From positions 62,001 through 126,000 of the forward strand of contig NZ_QUHC01000001.1 in NCBI RefSeq assembly GCF_003479425.1: 64,000 bases of DNA, written 5' to 3'. Positions within the stretch are counted from its first letter, which is position 1, and every line of letters starts with the position of its first letter. Below, piece after piece: positions 8,341 through 16,512 of this stretch. The stretch comes from Odoribacter sp. AF15-53. Its GTDB lineage: Bacteria; Bacteroidota; Bacteroidia; Bacteroidales; Marinifilaceae. The translations under genes and the position numbers were made by a program. The notes under the pieces are model-generated. The model worked only from the letters and a program-made list of their open reading frames with translations, was not told where the DNA came from and made no database searches.

Positions 8341-10396
8341 ATAATTTTATACGGATCTGGAGAGTGAGATCGAAGAGTTTGTTGTCATTGACCTGAGTTA
8401 ATGAAGAGCTGAGGGTGGATTTATCGGGATAGTAGGTGATACCGGCTTTCAGATAGAAGGTGATGAGAGGATAAGGTTTCCAGTTTAGATTCAGGTACGA
8501 GCGAAAGCCCCGGTTGTAGTAAGCGGGAAATGAATAACCATAAAGTACATTATTTTCATAGGCATATATTCTGGCGTTATAACTGTCCGTATCGAAGTAA
8601 GCCAGGCGGAATTGAGCTTTTAGCTTTTCTTGGATAGAAGTGTACATGAAATCCTGGTAGAGTAGGTAACCGGTTTCATGTTTTTCTTTTTTCAGGTAAC
8701 GGGTATAGCTGGCCCGGATGCGGGCTTGTAGTTGTAGACAAACAGGACAGGTTAGTTGGAGCCTGTATTCTTGTTTTATGCGAGATACGGATTGTAGGGT
8801 GTTTCCTATTTTGTAGTCTTCCGGTTTGTCCTCATGCTTGAAGCGAAAGGAATATTCCCACGCATGAATGGTAAGCGTGATTTCGCCGACAGTTTCTTGT
8901 CCGGTTCCGGGGATGGTTGCCTGGTAACGGGGTGAGAAGAATCGGAAACGATCGTAATAGGCGTTGATTCTTATATTGGCAAACGGGGAGCTTTCGAGTC
9001 CGAGGTAATACCCTTCCTCGTTGGTTGTGTTGGAGTATTCGGAGAAGCCATTGTTATAATGAGAGCGATACCCTTTGTCGTAATGGCGGTAGAGGGCGCA
9101 TAGGGCTAAACGGGGGATACCGCTGTAACGTAGTCCATTTACAGTGGCCCATGTCCCGTTATCGCTTCTGGCGGTCTCTCCGAATAGATAGAAGTGGTAA
9201 CCTCCGGTTTTATAGTCGATGCTTGCAAGTGTGCGGTGAACTCCTGTTTCGTTGTATTGTTGGTAGGATGCCTTGCCTATGGATAAAGCGGGGGAGAAGT
9301 TGTAATACAGGAATTGCATGCCGATTCGGAAGTATTTATGGTTGAGACGGACGGATAGTCCCGTGGTGAGTTCTTTTAAGTTGTGTTTTTTCTCGCATTC
9401 TGCCGTGTTCCGGTGATACCCTGTTTCATAAAGCGTGGCTGTTTGTAAGATTTCCGGGGCGAGGGTGTCGAGATCAAGCAGGTTTCCGTCAGTTTTTTTG
9501 TAAGAGACGAAAACTTCGGTGGTGAGCATTCGTGCGGGGTGAATGTTTAAGGCGATTCCTCTTAAAAATCGGTTCTCGTCCGTGGAGGTATAGGGGGCTA
9601 TGCCGTTACCCGATTTCTCGTTGCTTAGCGTGGAGGTTGATTTACCGGAGGAGTAACCGCTCCACGCGATTAGTCCTTGTCCCCATTGTAATTTGTAATC
9701 CCCTACAATAACTTGATTTATAATTTTTCGGGGAGTGAAGCTAAGGTGGGCGGAGAGAAAGTCAAAACCTGTATTCTGTTTTTGGGTGAAGTAATTTTCT
9801 CCCGCATCGTTTTCCAATGTCAGACCTCCTTGCCAGTGCTGCATGTTTGTTAGCTTGTATTTGAATAATGTTCCTACGGGCGGGCCTTCAAACCGAGTAC
9901 GTTGTTTGGCAAGATAATCTTTTTCGTACAGGAATGCTTTCCGGCTATATTTCTTGTATCCGGCTTGCTTGGGACGATTTGTTTTCAGACGGGCTAGGAT
10001 TTCTTGTGATAGATGGTGTCCGGTGGTTTTCGTGGGTGTATAAGGTCCGACATGGATAAAAGGTTTGATGTTGGATAAATCTTGTTGACTGATACCGACA
10101 ACGAGAAGGAGTTCATTGGGATGGGTGAAGGCTCCCTGTTTTTTACGGAATTCCAATAAATTATCGATTTGTGCGTCGGATAGGAAGAATAGCGTCTTTA
10201 GACTGTCGAATCCGGCCGTGTTGATATTTATCGGTTGACCGGTAAGTCGGACAAGCGTGTTGACCATATCTTCGTAATAGGATTCCGACGATTCTATATC
10301 ATTGGCTTCGAGGAGTTTTTCAATATCCGGTAATCCCTGTGAATACACGGGGTACGGGAGGATAAATAGAATGACGACATATATGATTTGTCGCAT
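8339..10396 (-). CDS. Exported helix-hairpin-helix protein with a predicted beta-barrel-like C-terminal part, function unknown
   Basis: This 685-residue protein has a signal peptide (residues 1-19, ending VYSQG). A ComEA-like helix-hairpin-helix region follows (about 50-115), with ININTAGFDSL and GAFTHPNELL typical of the short HhH repeats found in ComEA and in a Bacteroidetes-specific family. The remainder (about 150-685) is rich in alternating aromatic and polar strands and ends in an amphipathic strand (LTLQIRIKL), as expected for an outer-membrane beta barrel. Homologues are annotated only by the HhH domain. A role in DNA binding or uptake at the surface is possible, but nothing here proves it. 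Confidence 0.8.
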   Translation of the reverse strand: MRQIIYVVILFILPYPVYSQGLPDIEKLLEANDIESSESYYEDMVNTLVRLTGQPININTAGFDSLKTLFFLSDAQIDNLLEFRKKQGAFTHPNELLLVVGISQQDLSNIKPFIHVGPYTPTKTTGHHLSQEILARLKTNRPKQAGYKKYSRKAFLYEKDYLAKQRTRFEGPPVGTLFKYKLTNMQHWQGGLTLENDAGENYFTQKQNTGFDFLSAHLSFTPRKIINQVIVGDYKLQWGQGLIAWSGYSSGKSTSTLSNEKSGNGIAPYTSTDENRFLRGIALNIHPARMLTTEVFVSYKKTDGNLLDLDTLAPEILQTATLYETGYHRNTAECEKKHNLKELTTGLSVRLNHKYFRIGMQFLYYNFSPALSIGKASYQQYNETGVHRTLASIDYKTGGYHFYLFGETARSDNGTWATVNGLRYSGIPRLALCALYRHYDKGYRSHYNNGFSEYSNTTNEEGYYLGLESSPFANIRINAYYDRFRFFSPRYQATIPGTGQETVGEITLTIHAWEYSFRFKHEDKPEDYKIGNTLQSVSRIKQEYRLQLTCPVCLQLQARIRASYTRYLKKEKHETGYLLYQDFMYTSIQEKLKAQFRLAYFDTDSYNARIYAYENNVLYGYSFPAYYNRGFRSYLNLNWKPYPLITFYLKAGITYYPDKSTLSSSLTQVNDNKLFDLTLQIRIKL

Positions 10397-10489
10397 GTGG
10401 TAAATATTCCGGTTAATAAATTTGCACGTACCTTTCTCCTTCGTGGGATGTTAGTCATGTGAATATACACACGTAAATAGCCGAATATT

Positions 10490-10497
10490 CAAAGGTA
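10490..10497 (-). promoter_or_regulatory. Bacteroidetes -7 promoter element for the HhH gene
   Basis: The minus strand reads TACCTTTG, matching TAnnTTTG, about 95 bases before the ATG at 10396. No clear -33 element is seen. Confidence 0.45.
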
Positions 10498-10515
10498 TGA
10501 AATGTTTTTGATTGT

Positions 10516-10579
10516 TTTATAAAGTATAATTTATAAAATGAGCGAATCAATCCAATTTATAAAGTATGATTTATGAAAG
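10516..10579. repeat. Two 23-bp direct repeats upstream of the HhH gene
   Basis: TTTATAAAGTATAATTTAT at 10516 recurs as TTTATAAAGTATGATTTAT at 10557; 21 of 23 bases match and the period is 41 bp (about four helical turns). They lie just upstream of the -7 element at 10490-10497 (minus strand), so a regulatory role is possible. Confidence 0.5.
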
Positions 10580-10636
10580 AAACGTGTATTGAAAGTTTGT
10601 TCGTAATTGGATCGGTAACTAGAATTGCATTTATTT

Positions 10637-10673
10637 AAAATGGGTTGCCGAAAAACAACCGGCAACCCATTTA
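10637..10673 (-). terminator. Hairpin terminator after purE
   Basis: AAATGGGTTGCCG (10638-10650) pairs with CGGCAACCCATTT (10660-10672) around a nine-base loop. It lies 24-60 bases past the purE stop in the direction of transcription. The T run is short. Confidence 0.7.
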
Positions 10674-10695
10674 TTTGAAGTCCTTTTGAGGAGTA

Positions 10696-11202
10696 TCAAT
10701 TCGTCTTGTAATCGTATTTTACTTTTGCCAGTTCGTTGTTGGCATCTACGATTTTCTTTTTCAATGATTCTTTGAAGTCGACAATTTTGGCTTTTAGCCC
10801 GGTGTCGCCGACTGCCAGGATTTGTGCGGCAAGTATTCCCGCGTTCATGGCACCATTTATTGCCGTGGTGGCAACGGGGATGCCCGGAGGCATTTGGGCG
10901 ATGGCTAGAAGAGCATCCATCCCGTCGAGCGAAGCATTGATAGGAACTCCGATCACGGGGATTGGTGTCATGGCGGCGATAACACCCGGCAGGTGTGCGG
11001 CCATTCCAGCTCCGGCGATGATAACTTCAATTCCTCGTTTCTGGGCATTTTTGGCAAATGCTTCCACTTCTGCCGGCGTGCGGTGTGCGGAGAGGGCATT
11101 GATTTCAAAGGGAATGCAAAAATCGTTCAATACTTTTGCCGCCTTTTCCATTACGGGTAGGTCTGAGGTGCTACCCATGATAATACTTACTTTTGGATCC
11201 AT
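10696..11202 (-). CDS. purE: N5-carboxyaminoimidazole ribonucleotide mutase PurE
   Basis: PurE catalyses the carboxyl shift that makes 4-carboxy-5-aminoimidazole ribonucleotide in purine synthesis. The start at 11202 (MDPKVSIIMGSTSDL) gives 168 residues, the usual class I length; the reading frame continues upstream to 11244 but a -7 element at 11242-11249 makes that region untranscribed leader. Diagnostic motifs are MGSTSDLPVM (phosphate binding), SAHRTP (with the catalytic His) and the AGMAAHLPGV and GVPINAS loops. purK is not adjacent. The divergent neighbour hpt is also a purine gene. Confidence 0.96.
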   Translation of the reverse strand: MDPKVSIIMGSTSDLPVMEKAAKVLNDFCIPFEINALSAHRTPAEVEAFAKNAQKRGIEVIIAGAGMAAHLPGVIAAMTPIPVIGVPINASLDGMDALLAIAQMPPGIPVATTAINGAMNAGILAAQILAVGDTGLKAKIVDFKESLKKKIVDANNELAKVKYDYKTN

Positions 11203-11241
11203 ATTTTTACCGGATTTTAAATTCAAAGTTGTACTTTTGCG

Positions 11242-11249
11242 CAAAGTTA
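11242..11249 (-). promoter_or_regulatory. Bacteroidetes -7 promoter element for purE
   Basis: The minus strand reads TAACTTTG (TAnnTTTG), about 40 bases before the chosen purE ATG. This decides against the upstream start at 11244. Confidence 0.55.
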
Positions 11250-11300
11250 AATAAAAAAATGGATTAGAGGGACGATAGGTCTATCATTCAAGAGAGAAAT

Positions 11301-11849
11301 ATGCACAAGATGAAAAAAATCAAATTGCATGATCGGGATTTTCGACTGGCGCTTGAAGCTAAGGTGATCGATCGAGAGATCGAGAAAGTTGCCGCGCAGA
11401 TAAACCGGGAACTGGAGGGAGAACGGCCCCTGTTTTTAGGGGTGTTGAACGGGGCTTTTATGTTTGTTTCCGATTTATTGAAATGTATCACGATCGAGGG
11501 AACTGAGGTTAGTTTCGTGAAAATCGCTTCTTACGTTGGGGTGTCTTCAACTGGAAACGTGCAGGATGTCATCGGGTTGCGGGAAAATATCGAGGGGCGT
11601 ACCGTGGTAATCGTGGAAGATATGATTGATTCGGGCGAGTCGATCATGCATTTGAAGAAGATGCTGGCGGAGAGGCATCCGAAGCAGGTGAAGGTGGCAA
11701 CCATGTTTTATAAACCGAATGCTTTGAAGTATGATTTGACGATAGACTACAAGTGTATCGCTTTGGAGAATGATTTCGTGGTAGGACGCGGGTTGGATTA
11801 TGATGGAGTGGGACGTAACTATCCGGACCTTTATACAATTGAAAATTGA
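11301..11849 (+). CDS. hpt: Hypoxanthine phosphoribosyltransferase
   Basis: This purine-salvage enzyme converts hypoxanthine (and often guanine) plus PRPP to IMP (GMP). It has 182 residues, the normal length. The PRPP-binding loop is VVIVEDMIDSGES, the flexible catalytic loop region lies around IASYVGVSSTG, and the base-binding end includes VVGRGLDYDGVGRN with the typical Asp. A second ATG at 11310 (MKKIKLHD) is an equally possible start. It is divergent from purE and 80 bases upstream of obgE on the same strand, which may be co-transcribed across the hairpin at 11861-11891. Confidence 0.95.
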   Translation: MHKMKKIKLHDRDFRLALEAKVIDREIEKVAAQINRELEGERPLFLGVLNGAFMFVSDLLKCITIEGTEVSFVKIASYVGVSSTGNVQDVIGLRENIEGRTVVIVEDMIDSGESIMHLKKMLAERHPKQVKVATMFYKPNALKYDLTIDYKCIALENDFVVGRGLDYDGVGRNYPDLYTIEN

Positions 11850-11891
11850 AAATTGAAAATTGAAAATGACAAACACATGATGTCATTTTCA
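11838..11891 (+). repeat. Tandem TTGAAAA tract followed by an 11-bp hairpin
   Basis: The spacer between hpt and obgE holds four tandem copies of a TTGAAAA-like unit. TGAAAATGACA (11861-11871) then pairs with TGTCATTTTCA (11881-11891) around a nine-base loop. There is no T run, so it is a weak terminator at best. The same TTGAAAA tract recurs near 2930, 23480, 41245 and 42500. Confidence 0.55.
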
Positions 11892-11929
11892 GTTTAAAAT
11901 TTAAAATCTATAAATTTAAAATTATTGAG

Positions 11930-12931
11930 ATGGCATCAACGAACTTTGTCGATTATGTGAAAATATTCTGTCGTAGTGGAGCCGGGGGACCGGGATCAAT
12001 GCATCTTCATCGGGACAAGCGTACTGCCAAGGGGGGACCTGACGGGGGTAACGGCGGACGTGGGGGACACGTGATTTTGAGAGGAAACCGGAATTACTGG
12101 ACTTTGATACACTTGAAGTTTCAACGTCACGTGTATGGTGGGGACGGGGAGAGTGGAAGCGGGAACCTGTGTACGGGTGCCGACGGGAATGATGTCATTA
12201 TAGATGTTCCCTTGGGTACGGTGGCCAAGGATGCCGATACCGGGGAGACGATTTGCGAGATCACGAAAGATGAAGAGACGTGTATTGCCGTCCGGGGTGG
12301 TCGAGGTGGTTTGGGAAACTGGAATTTCCGTTCAGCCACGAATCAGACACCTCGTTATGCTCAACCGGGAGAGCCGCGGGTGGAACGGAACGTGATTTTG
12401 GAATTAAAGGTTCTTGCCGATGTCGGGTTGGTTGGGTTCCCGAACGCGGGGAAATCCACGTTATTGTCGGTTGTTTCTGCCGCCAAACCGGAGATCGCTA
12501 ATTATCCATTCACGACTTTAGTGCCGAATCTGGGTATCGTGAATTACCGGGATAATCGTTCTTTCGTTATGGCTGATATCCCCGGTATAATCGAGGGCGC
12601 TCATTTGGGCAAAGGGTTGGGCCTTCGTTTTTTACGGCATATCGAACGAAATTCCGTGTTGTTATTCATGGTTCCTTCAGATAGTGAGGATATACATGCG
12701 GAGTACAAGATATTGTTGAACGAGTTGAAACAGTATAATCCCGAATTATTGGATAAAAAACGACTTCTGGCTATCAGTAAATCAGACTTTATTGATAAGG
12801 AGTTGATGGAGGAAATCGAAAAAGATTTACCCGATATCCCTTATGTGTTTATTTCGTCAGTGACGGGAAGCGGGATCATGGAATTGAAAGATATGTTGTG
12901 GCGGGTTCTGAACGAGGAACTTCATGGTTAA
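11930..12931 (+). CDS. obgE: Obg-family GTPase ObgE/CgtA
   Basis: This ribosome-associated GTPase is needed for 50S assembly and growth control. The 333-residue protein has the glycine-rich Obg fold at residues 3-158 ([23 protein letters not shown]) and the G domain from about 160. G1 is GFPNAGKS (169-176), G3 is DIPG (in [13 protein letters not shown]), and the NKxD equivalent is SKSD. It ends soon after the G domain (LWRVLNEEL), so it lacks the C-terminal OCT domain, as is usual for Bacteroidetes. Confidence 0.96.
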   Translation: MASTNFVDYVKIFCRSGAGGPGSMHLHRDKRTAKGGPDGGNGGRGGHVILRGNRNYWTLIHLKFQRHVYGGDGESGSGNLCTGADGNDVIIDVPLGTVAKDADTGETICEITKDEETCIAVRGGRGGLGNWNFRSATNQTPRYAQPGEPRVERNVILELKVLADVGLVGFPNAGKSTLLSVVSAAKPEIANYPFTTLVPNLGIVNYRDNRSFVMADIPGIIEGAHLGKGLGLRFLRHIERNSVLLFMVPSDSEDIHAEYKILLNELKQYNPELLDKKRLLAISKSDFIDKELMEEIEKDLPDIPYVFISSVTGSGIMELKDMLWRVLNEELHG

Positions 12932-12973
12932 GGGAAGCTTGCGAGTTTGAAAGGTTGGTTTGTGGAGAAGACA

Positions 12974-13028
12974 ATAACCTGTAACTTGCTAACCTGTAAC
13001 CTGAAACTTGCCGCAGGCAATCTTTTTT
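12974..13028 (+). repeat. Dispersed repeat, family B, copy 1, ending in a small terminator hairpin
   Basis: ACCTGTAACTTGCTAACCTGTAAC is followed by the hairpin TTGCC-gca-GGCAA (13008-13020) and a T run. The same layout, with the hairpin changed on both arms to TCGCC-gga-GGCGA, is found inside the HdrB-like gene (42364-42438). A related form without the hairpin lies at 43354-43440. Here it follows obgE and probably ends its transcript. Confidence 0.65.
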
Positions 13029-13103
13029 ATGTTTTTTTCAAGTTAACGGGGTAACCGAAGATGTTAATTGCCGTATATTCATAGGAATTTAAATAAATGA
13101 CTT

Positions 13104-14144
13104 ATGAATTACGGAATTAGTGTATTGTTTCGATTTATTCCCTTGTTGATGGCGTTGATTTGCTTTTTCTTTGGAGGGTATATTTTTGGTTACGGGAATG
13201 ATGAAGCACGGTGGGTAGCGGGGCCGGTCGTATTTTCATTGGGTGTACTTTGTATAGCGTTGTTTGCCACGGCGGCAACGATCATCCGGCAATTGATTCA
13301 CACGTATAATCCTGTCGCGAAATATTTATTACCAGGAATGGGATATTTGTTCGCGTTGGGAACGATGATTTGGGGTATCTACTTGTTTAGTTCCCCCGAA
13401 CCTCAGAATATGTTTGTTCCCGGTCACGTGATTTGCGGGGTAGCTTTGATTGCGGCTTGTATTTCGACAGCGGCGACTTCATCCACGAAATTTACACTTA
13501 TTCCGGTGAATTCGCATGGGACAAGTGACAAGATCAATCCGAGCGGTTTTTCTGCAAAGACGGAAACCGTGTTAATCGGGTTGGCGATTTTATTTTCCGT
13601 GGTAGCTTGGGTTTGGGCTATTGTATTGTTATCCGGTTCCGGGGCAGATCATTTGGTTGCTGGGAGCGTTATGACCGGGTTGGCTTGTATCTGTACGAGT
13701 CTGATCGGGTTGGTTGCAAGTATTTCTCGCCAGATCAGGAATGATTATGGTGAAAAAGATCGAAAATATTGGCCTAGACTGGTGTTTTTCATGGGGACTG
13801 TCTGCATCGTGGGAGGAATTGTAGAGTTATTGGCTGCACCTGTCCCCGTGAATACAACCGGTTTTATTCTGATCGGGTTGGGATTGGTTTGTTTCAGTAT
13901 ATCCAGCAAGGTTTTATTGCTCGCCAAGGTTTGGCGTCAAGAATGCAAGTTGGCGAATCGTATCCCGTTGATACCCGTGATGACAGCTTTGTTTGCTCTT
14001 TTCCTGGGAGCGTTTCTTTTTGAAGAAGCGTCTGTTGACAACGCTTTTTTTGTTCCCTCCAGGGTATTGATCGGATTGGGAGGAATTTGTTTCTCACTTT
14101 TCTCTATTGTTAGTATCTTGGAAAGCGGGACTTCAAGCAAGTAA
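13104..14144 (+). CDS. Polytopic membrane protein built from five internal repeats (resembles DUF2776)
   Basis: This 346-residue protein is almost entirely hydrophobic, with about ten membrane segments. It is built from five repeats of about 65-70 residues, each two helices. The repeat signature is visible at WVAGPVVFSLGVLCIAL, FVPGHVICGVALIAACI, LVAGSVMTGLACICTSL, NTTGFILIGLGLVCFSI and FVPSRVLIGLGGICFSL. The overall pattern and the N-terminus (FRFIPLLMALICFFFGGYIFGYGND) remind me of the uncharacterised family DUF2776, but this is from memory. No catalytic motif is visible. It stands alone between two terminators. Confidence 0.75.
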   Translation: MNYGISVLFRFIPLLMALICFFFGGYIFGYGNDEARWVAGPVVFSLGVLCIALFATAATIIRQLIHTYNPVAKYLLPGMGYLFALGTMIWGIYLFSSPEPQNMFVPGHVICGVALIAACISTAATSSTKFTLIPVNSHGTSDKINPSGFSAKTETVLIGLAILFSVVAWVWAIVLLSGSGADHLVAGSVMTGLACICTSLIGLVASISRQIRNDYGEKDRKYWPRLVFFMGTVCIVGGIVELLAAPVPVNTTGFILIGLGLVCFSISSKVLLLAKVWRQECKLANRIPLIPVMTALFALFLGAFLFEEASVDNAFFVPSRVLIGLGGICFSLFSIVSILESGTSSK

Positions 14145-14183
14145 TATTCTTTCGGAGGTTTTGATTTGAGTTTATATTTCCGT

Positions 14184-14224
14184 GTCGCGGGAACTCTTTG
14201 TGAAGGGTTTTCGCGACTTTTTTA
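14184..14224 (+). terminator. Terminator after the repeat-built membrane protein gene
   Basis: GTCGCG (14184-14189) pairs with CGCGAC (14212-14217), with an inner AACTCTT/AAGGGTT arm, followed by seven T residues. Confidence 0.8.
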
Positions 14225-14331
14225 TTTTGTCCGAGTTTGTCCGGGATTGGCATACTTTTACCGCCATCGTTCTACAAATTGAATTGGCTATATTTGTCCC
14301 GGTTTATAAAGAAGTCCGATAGTGTTTAGGG

Positions 14332-14470
14332 GGTGTTTAGGGAGAAATAAGGCACCACAAGGGAATGACAGACGTTTCACAGCCGTTTTACGGCCGTTTG
14401 GCAACTGTCTTTGTTTCGTTTTTGGCAGATCCCTGAATGCCTTGTCGTGCCTTATTTCCTTCTAAATACT
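14332..14470. repeat. Long imperfect inverted repeat (possible MITE or structured RNA)
   Basis: In the 427-base gap before the DUF3857 pair, a left arm (GGTGTTTAGGGAGAAATAAG, continuing GCACCACAAGG) is matched by a right arm whose complement reads AGTATTTAGAAGGAAATAAG, continuing GCACGACAAGG; about 25 of 31 positions pair. The 70-base inner part contains ACGGCCGT and GACAG/CTGTC. It codes for nothing visible. The rest of the gap is the terminator at 14184-14224 and AT-rich upstream sequence. Confidence 0.55.
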
Positions 14471-14571
14471 GCCCATATTGTCAGGAAAAAGTAAATTAGC
14501 TATAGCGAATATTTGAAAATTAAAATAAATTTAATATATTTACATCAATCCTGGAACTAAAATACTACTTT

Positions 14572-16512
14572 ATGAAAAATCTTGTATTCTTATTATTGTT
14601 CGTGCTTGTAACTATTCCCGGGTTGCGAGCGGAAAAAATCAAGTTTAAAGCCATCACTAAGAAAGAGTTAAATGTTGACAAATGTGATTTTTATCCGGAG
14701 GCAAAAGCTGTGATTTTGGAAAAAAAAGGTGAAATAGATTTTGATCTCGCGACAACAAAAGGCTTGGTGTATCGTTATAGCGAGGGTGTTCGGATTAAAA
14801 TTCTCGACGATCAGATGAAGGATGCGGGTAACGTGAAAGTCCGGTTGTATTCACCTGATAATAATGTGTCCGGCGAACGGGAGAAGATCACGTATCTGAG
14901 TGGTTGGACTTATAATTTGGAGAACGGGACTATCGAGAAGACAAAATTGGAAAAATCAAATATCTATACGAATCGGTTGAATAAATATTGGGTTGAGATG
15001 AGTTTCGTGTTGCCTAACGTGAAAAAGGGATCAGTGATTGAATACAGTTACATGAAAGAATCGTCTTATTTCGAGAACTTGGAGCCTTGGGCGTTTCAGA
15101 GTGATCTCCCGACTTGCCACAACGAATTAACGTATACTATTCCTGAATATTTTAATTTTCAATCGCGTATGATGGGAAATATGTATAGCGTGCAACGGGA
15201 GGAAAAGTGGGTGAGCGATATTGTAGGGGAACTAAACTTTCGCAGCAAACGAACAAGCATGAAAGTGAAGAATCTCCCCCCGGTAGAGGAGGAACCTTTC
15301 GTGAGCAACGCTTGTGATTTACCCCTGCGAGTGGAATTTCAACTGGTGACGGTGGATCTTCCGGGACAGCCGATCTGGCATATTGCGGGTACATACGCGC
15401 AACTTAACAAGAAAATCGTGGAGACGGATTTCTGGAGAGTGGCGACAAGGGGTAATTTTCCGAAAGAGATTTCCGGTGCCGTGGTGGGGATGAATGATTT
15501 GGAAAAAGCGAATTATCTTTTTGAATGGATAAAAGGTGCGATCGCGTGGGACGGGATGTATGGAATATCTCCTTCCAAAGGATTGCGGGAGGCTTTGCGT
15601 AGCAAGTCCGGTAGCGTGGGAGATATTAATCTAGCCTTGAATGCCTTGTTTCGTGAGAACGGGTTGGAGGCTTACCCGGTAATTTTGAGTACTCGCGGAA
15701 ATGGAATATTGCATCCGATTTACCCGAATTTTAATGATTTTAATTACGTGGTTTCCGTGGTGAAAATCGGGAAAGAACATTATTTGTGTGACGCCACGGC
15801 TAACGTGCCGTTGGGGCTTTTACCTCCTCGTTGTTTGAATGGTAGCGGGTGGATGATTTCAGATAACGGGGGAATGATGCTTCCGTTGAAAGGAATGGGG
15901 GCAGATGTTTCAACTGCGGTAACGACCATGCGTATTGTCGATGGAAAACTAGAGGTTGACATCGCTTTGATGGATAAGGAATATTCCGCGTTGCGCGTGT
16001 TGGATAACTACGTGAAAAAGGGGGCAGACAAGTTTCAGGAGGCATTGCAAGCCAGATACGTGGATTGGGAGTTTTCAGATTTCAATTTTAAGCCCGAAAG
16101 AAATGGTATAAGACAAAATTTTAAATTGAGAAAAAATTGTGACGGGACGGATATGATTTATATACAACCGTTTTTGTACGGGTTAGCTTCAGAACCTCTT
16201 TTCAAGCGGGATTCCCGCGTGGCGATTGTCGATTTTCCTTATGGTTCTCAACAAAATATTTCGACCGCGATAGAGATACCCGAGGGGTATGAAGTCGAGC
16301 AATTGCCGGAGGATGTGGCTTATTTGTTGTCTAATAAAGGAGCTTTGTTTACTTTTAAAGCATTGGAAGGAAACGGGGGGATTACTTTGTTGGTTACTTT
16401 TACCATGAAAAAATTAACCTATACACCACAGGAATACCCGGAGTTGAAGGATTTCTTTGATCGTTTTGCAGAGTTGTCCAAGATGGTTGTGGTTTTAAAG
16501 AAAAAGGTATGA
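14572..16512 (+). CDS. Exported DUF3857/transglutaminase-like protein without catalytic residues
   Basis: This 646-residue protein has a signal peptide (1-20), a DUF3857 domain (about 40-250) and a transglutaminase-like core (about 290-420). The core aligns by eye with the next gene, but the catalytic Cys position holds Val349 (KSGSVGDINLAL against KFGDCKALAF). The His position holds Tyr (NYVVSV against NHVIVTV), and only the acid (LCDATAN) remains. It is therefore probably a non-enzymatic partner or binding protein. Its stop overlaps the start of the next gene by four bases (ATGA), so the two are translationally coupled. The substrate of this family is unknown. Confidence 0.85.
   Translation: MKNLVFLLLFVLVTIPGLRAEKIKFKAITKKELNVDKCDFYPEAKAVILEKKGEIDFDLATTKGLVYRYSEGVRIKILDDQMKDAGNVKVRLYSPDNNVSGEREKITYLSGWTYNLENGTIEKTKLEKSNIYTNRLNKYWVEMSFVLPNVKKGSVIEYSYMKESSYFENLEPWAFQSDLPTCHNELTYTIPEYFNFQSRMMGNMYSVQREEKWVSDIVGELNFRSKRTSMKVKNLPPVEEEPFVSNACDLPLRVEFQLVTVDLPGQPIWHIAGTYAQLNKKIVETDFWRVATRGNFPKEISGAVVGMNDLEKANYLFEWIKGAIAWDGMYGISPSKGLREALRSKSGSVGDINLALNALFRENGLEAYPVILSTRGNGILHPIYPNFNDFNYVVSVVKIGKEHYLCDATANVPLGLLPPRCLNGSGWMISDNGGMMLPLKGMGADVSTAVTTMRIVDGKLEVDIALMDKEYSALRVLDNYVKKGADKFQEALQARYVDWEFSDFNFKPERNGIRQNFKLRKNCDGTDMIYIQPFLYGLASEPLFKRDSRVAIVDFPYGSQQNISTAIEIPEGYEVEQLPEDVAYLLSNKGALFTFKALEGNGGITLLVTFTMKKLTYTPQEYPELKDFFDRFAELSKMVVVLKKKV

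Noticed and set aside
10736..11254. A 172-codon frame antisense to purE
   Set aside because: purE is certain from its motifs; the antisense product is a low-complexity Ala/Ile/Pro shadow.
11838..11866. TTGAAAA tandem tracts as a regulatory element
   Set aside because: They recur at several gene ends (near 2930, 11845, 23480, 41245 and 42500) on both sides of unrelated genes, so they look like generic low-complexity spacer and not a specific signal.
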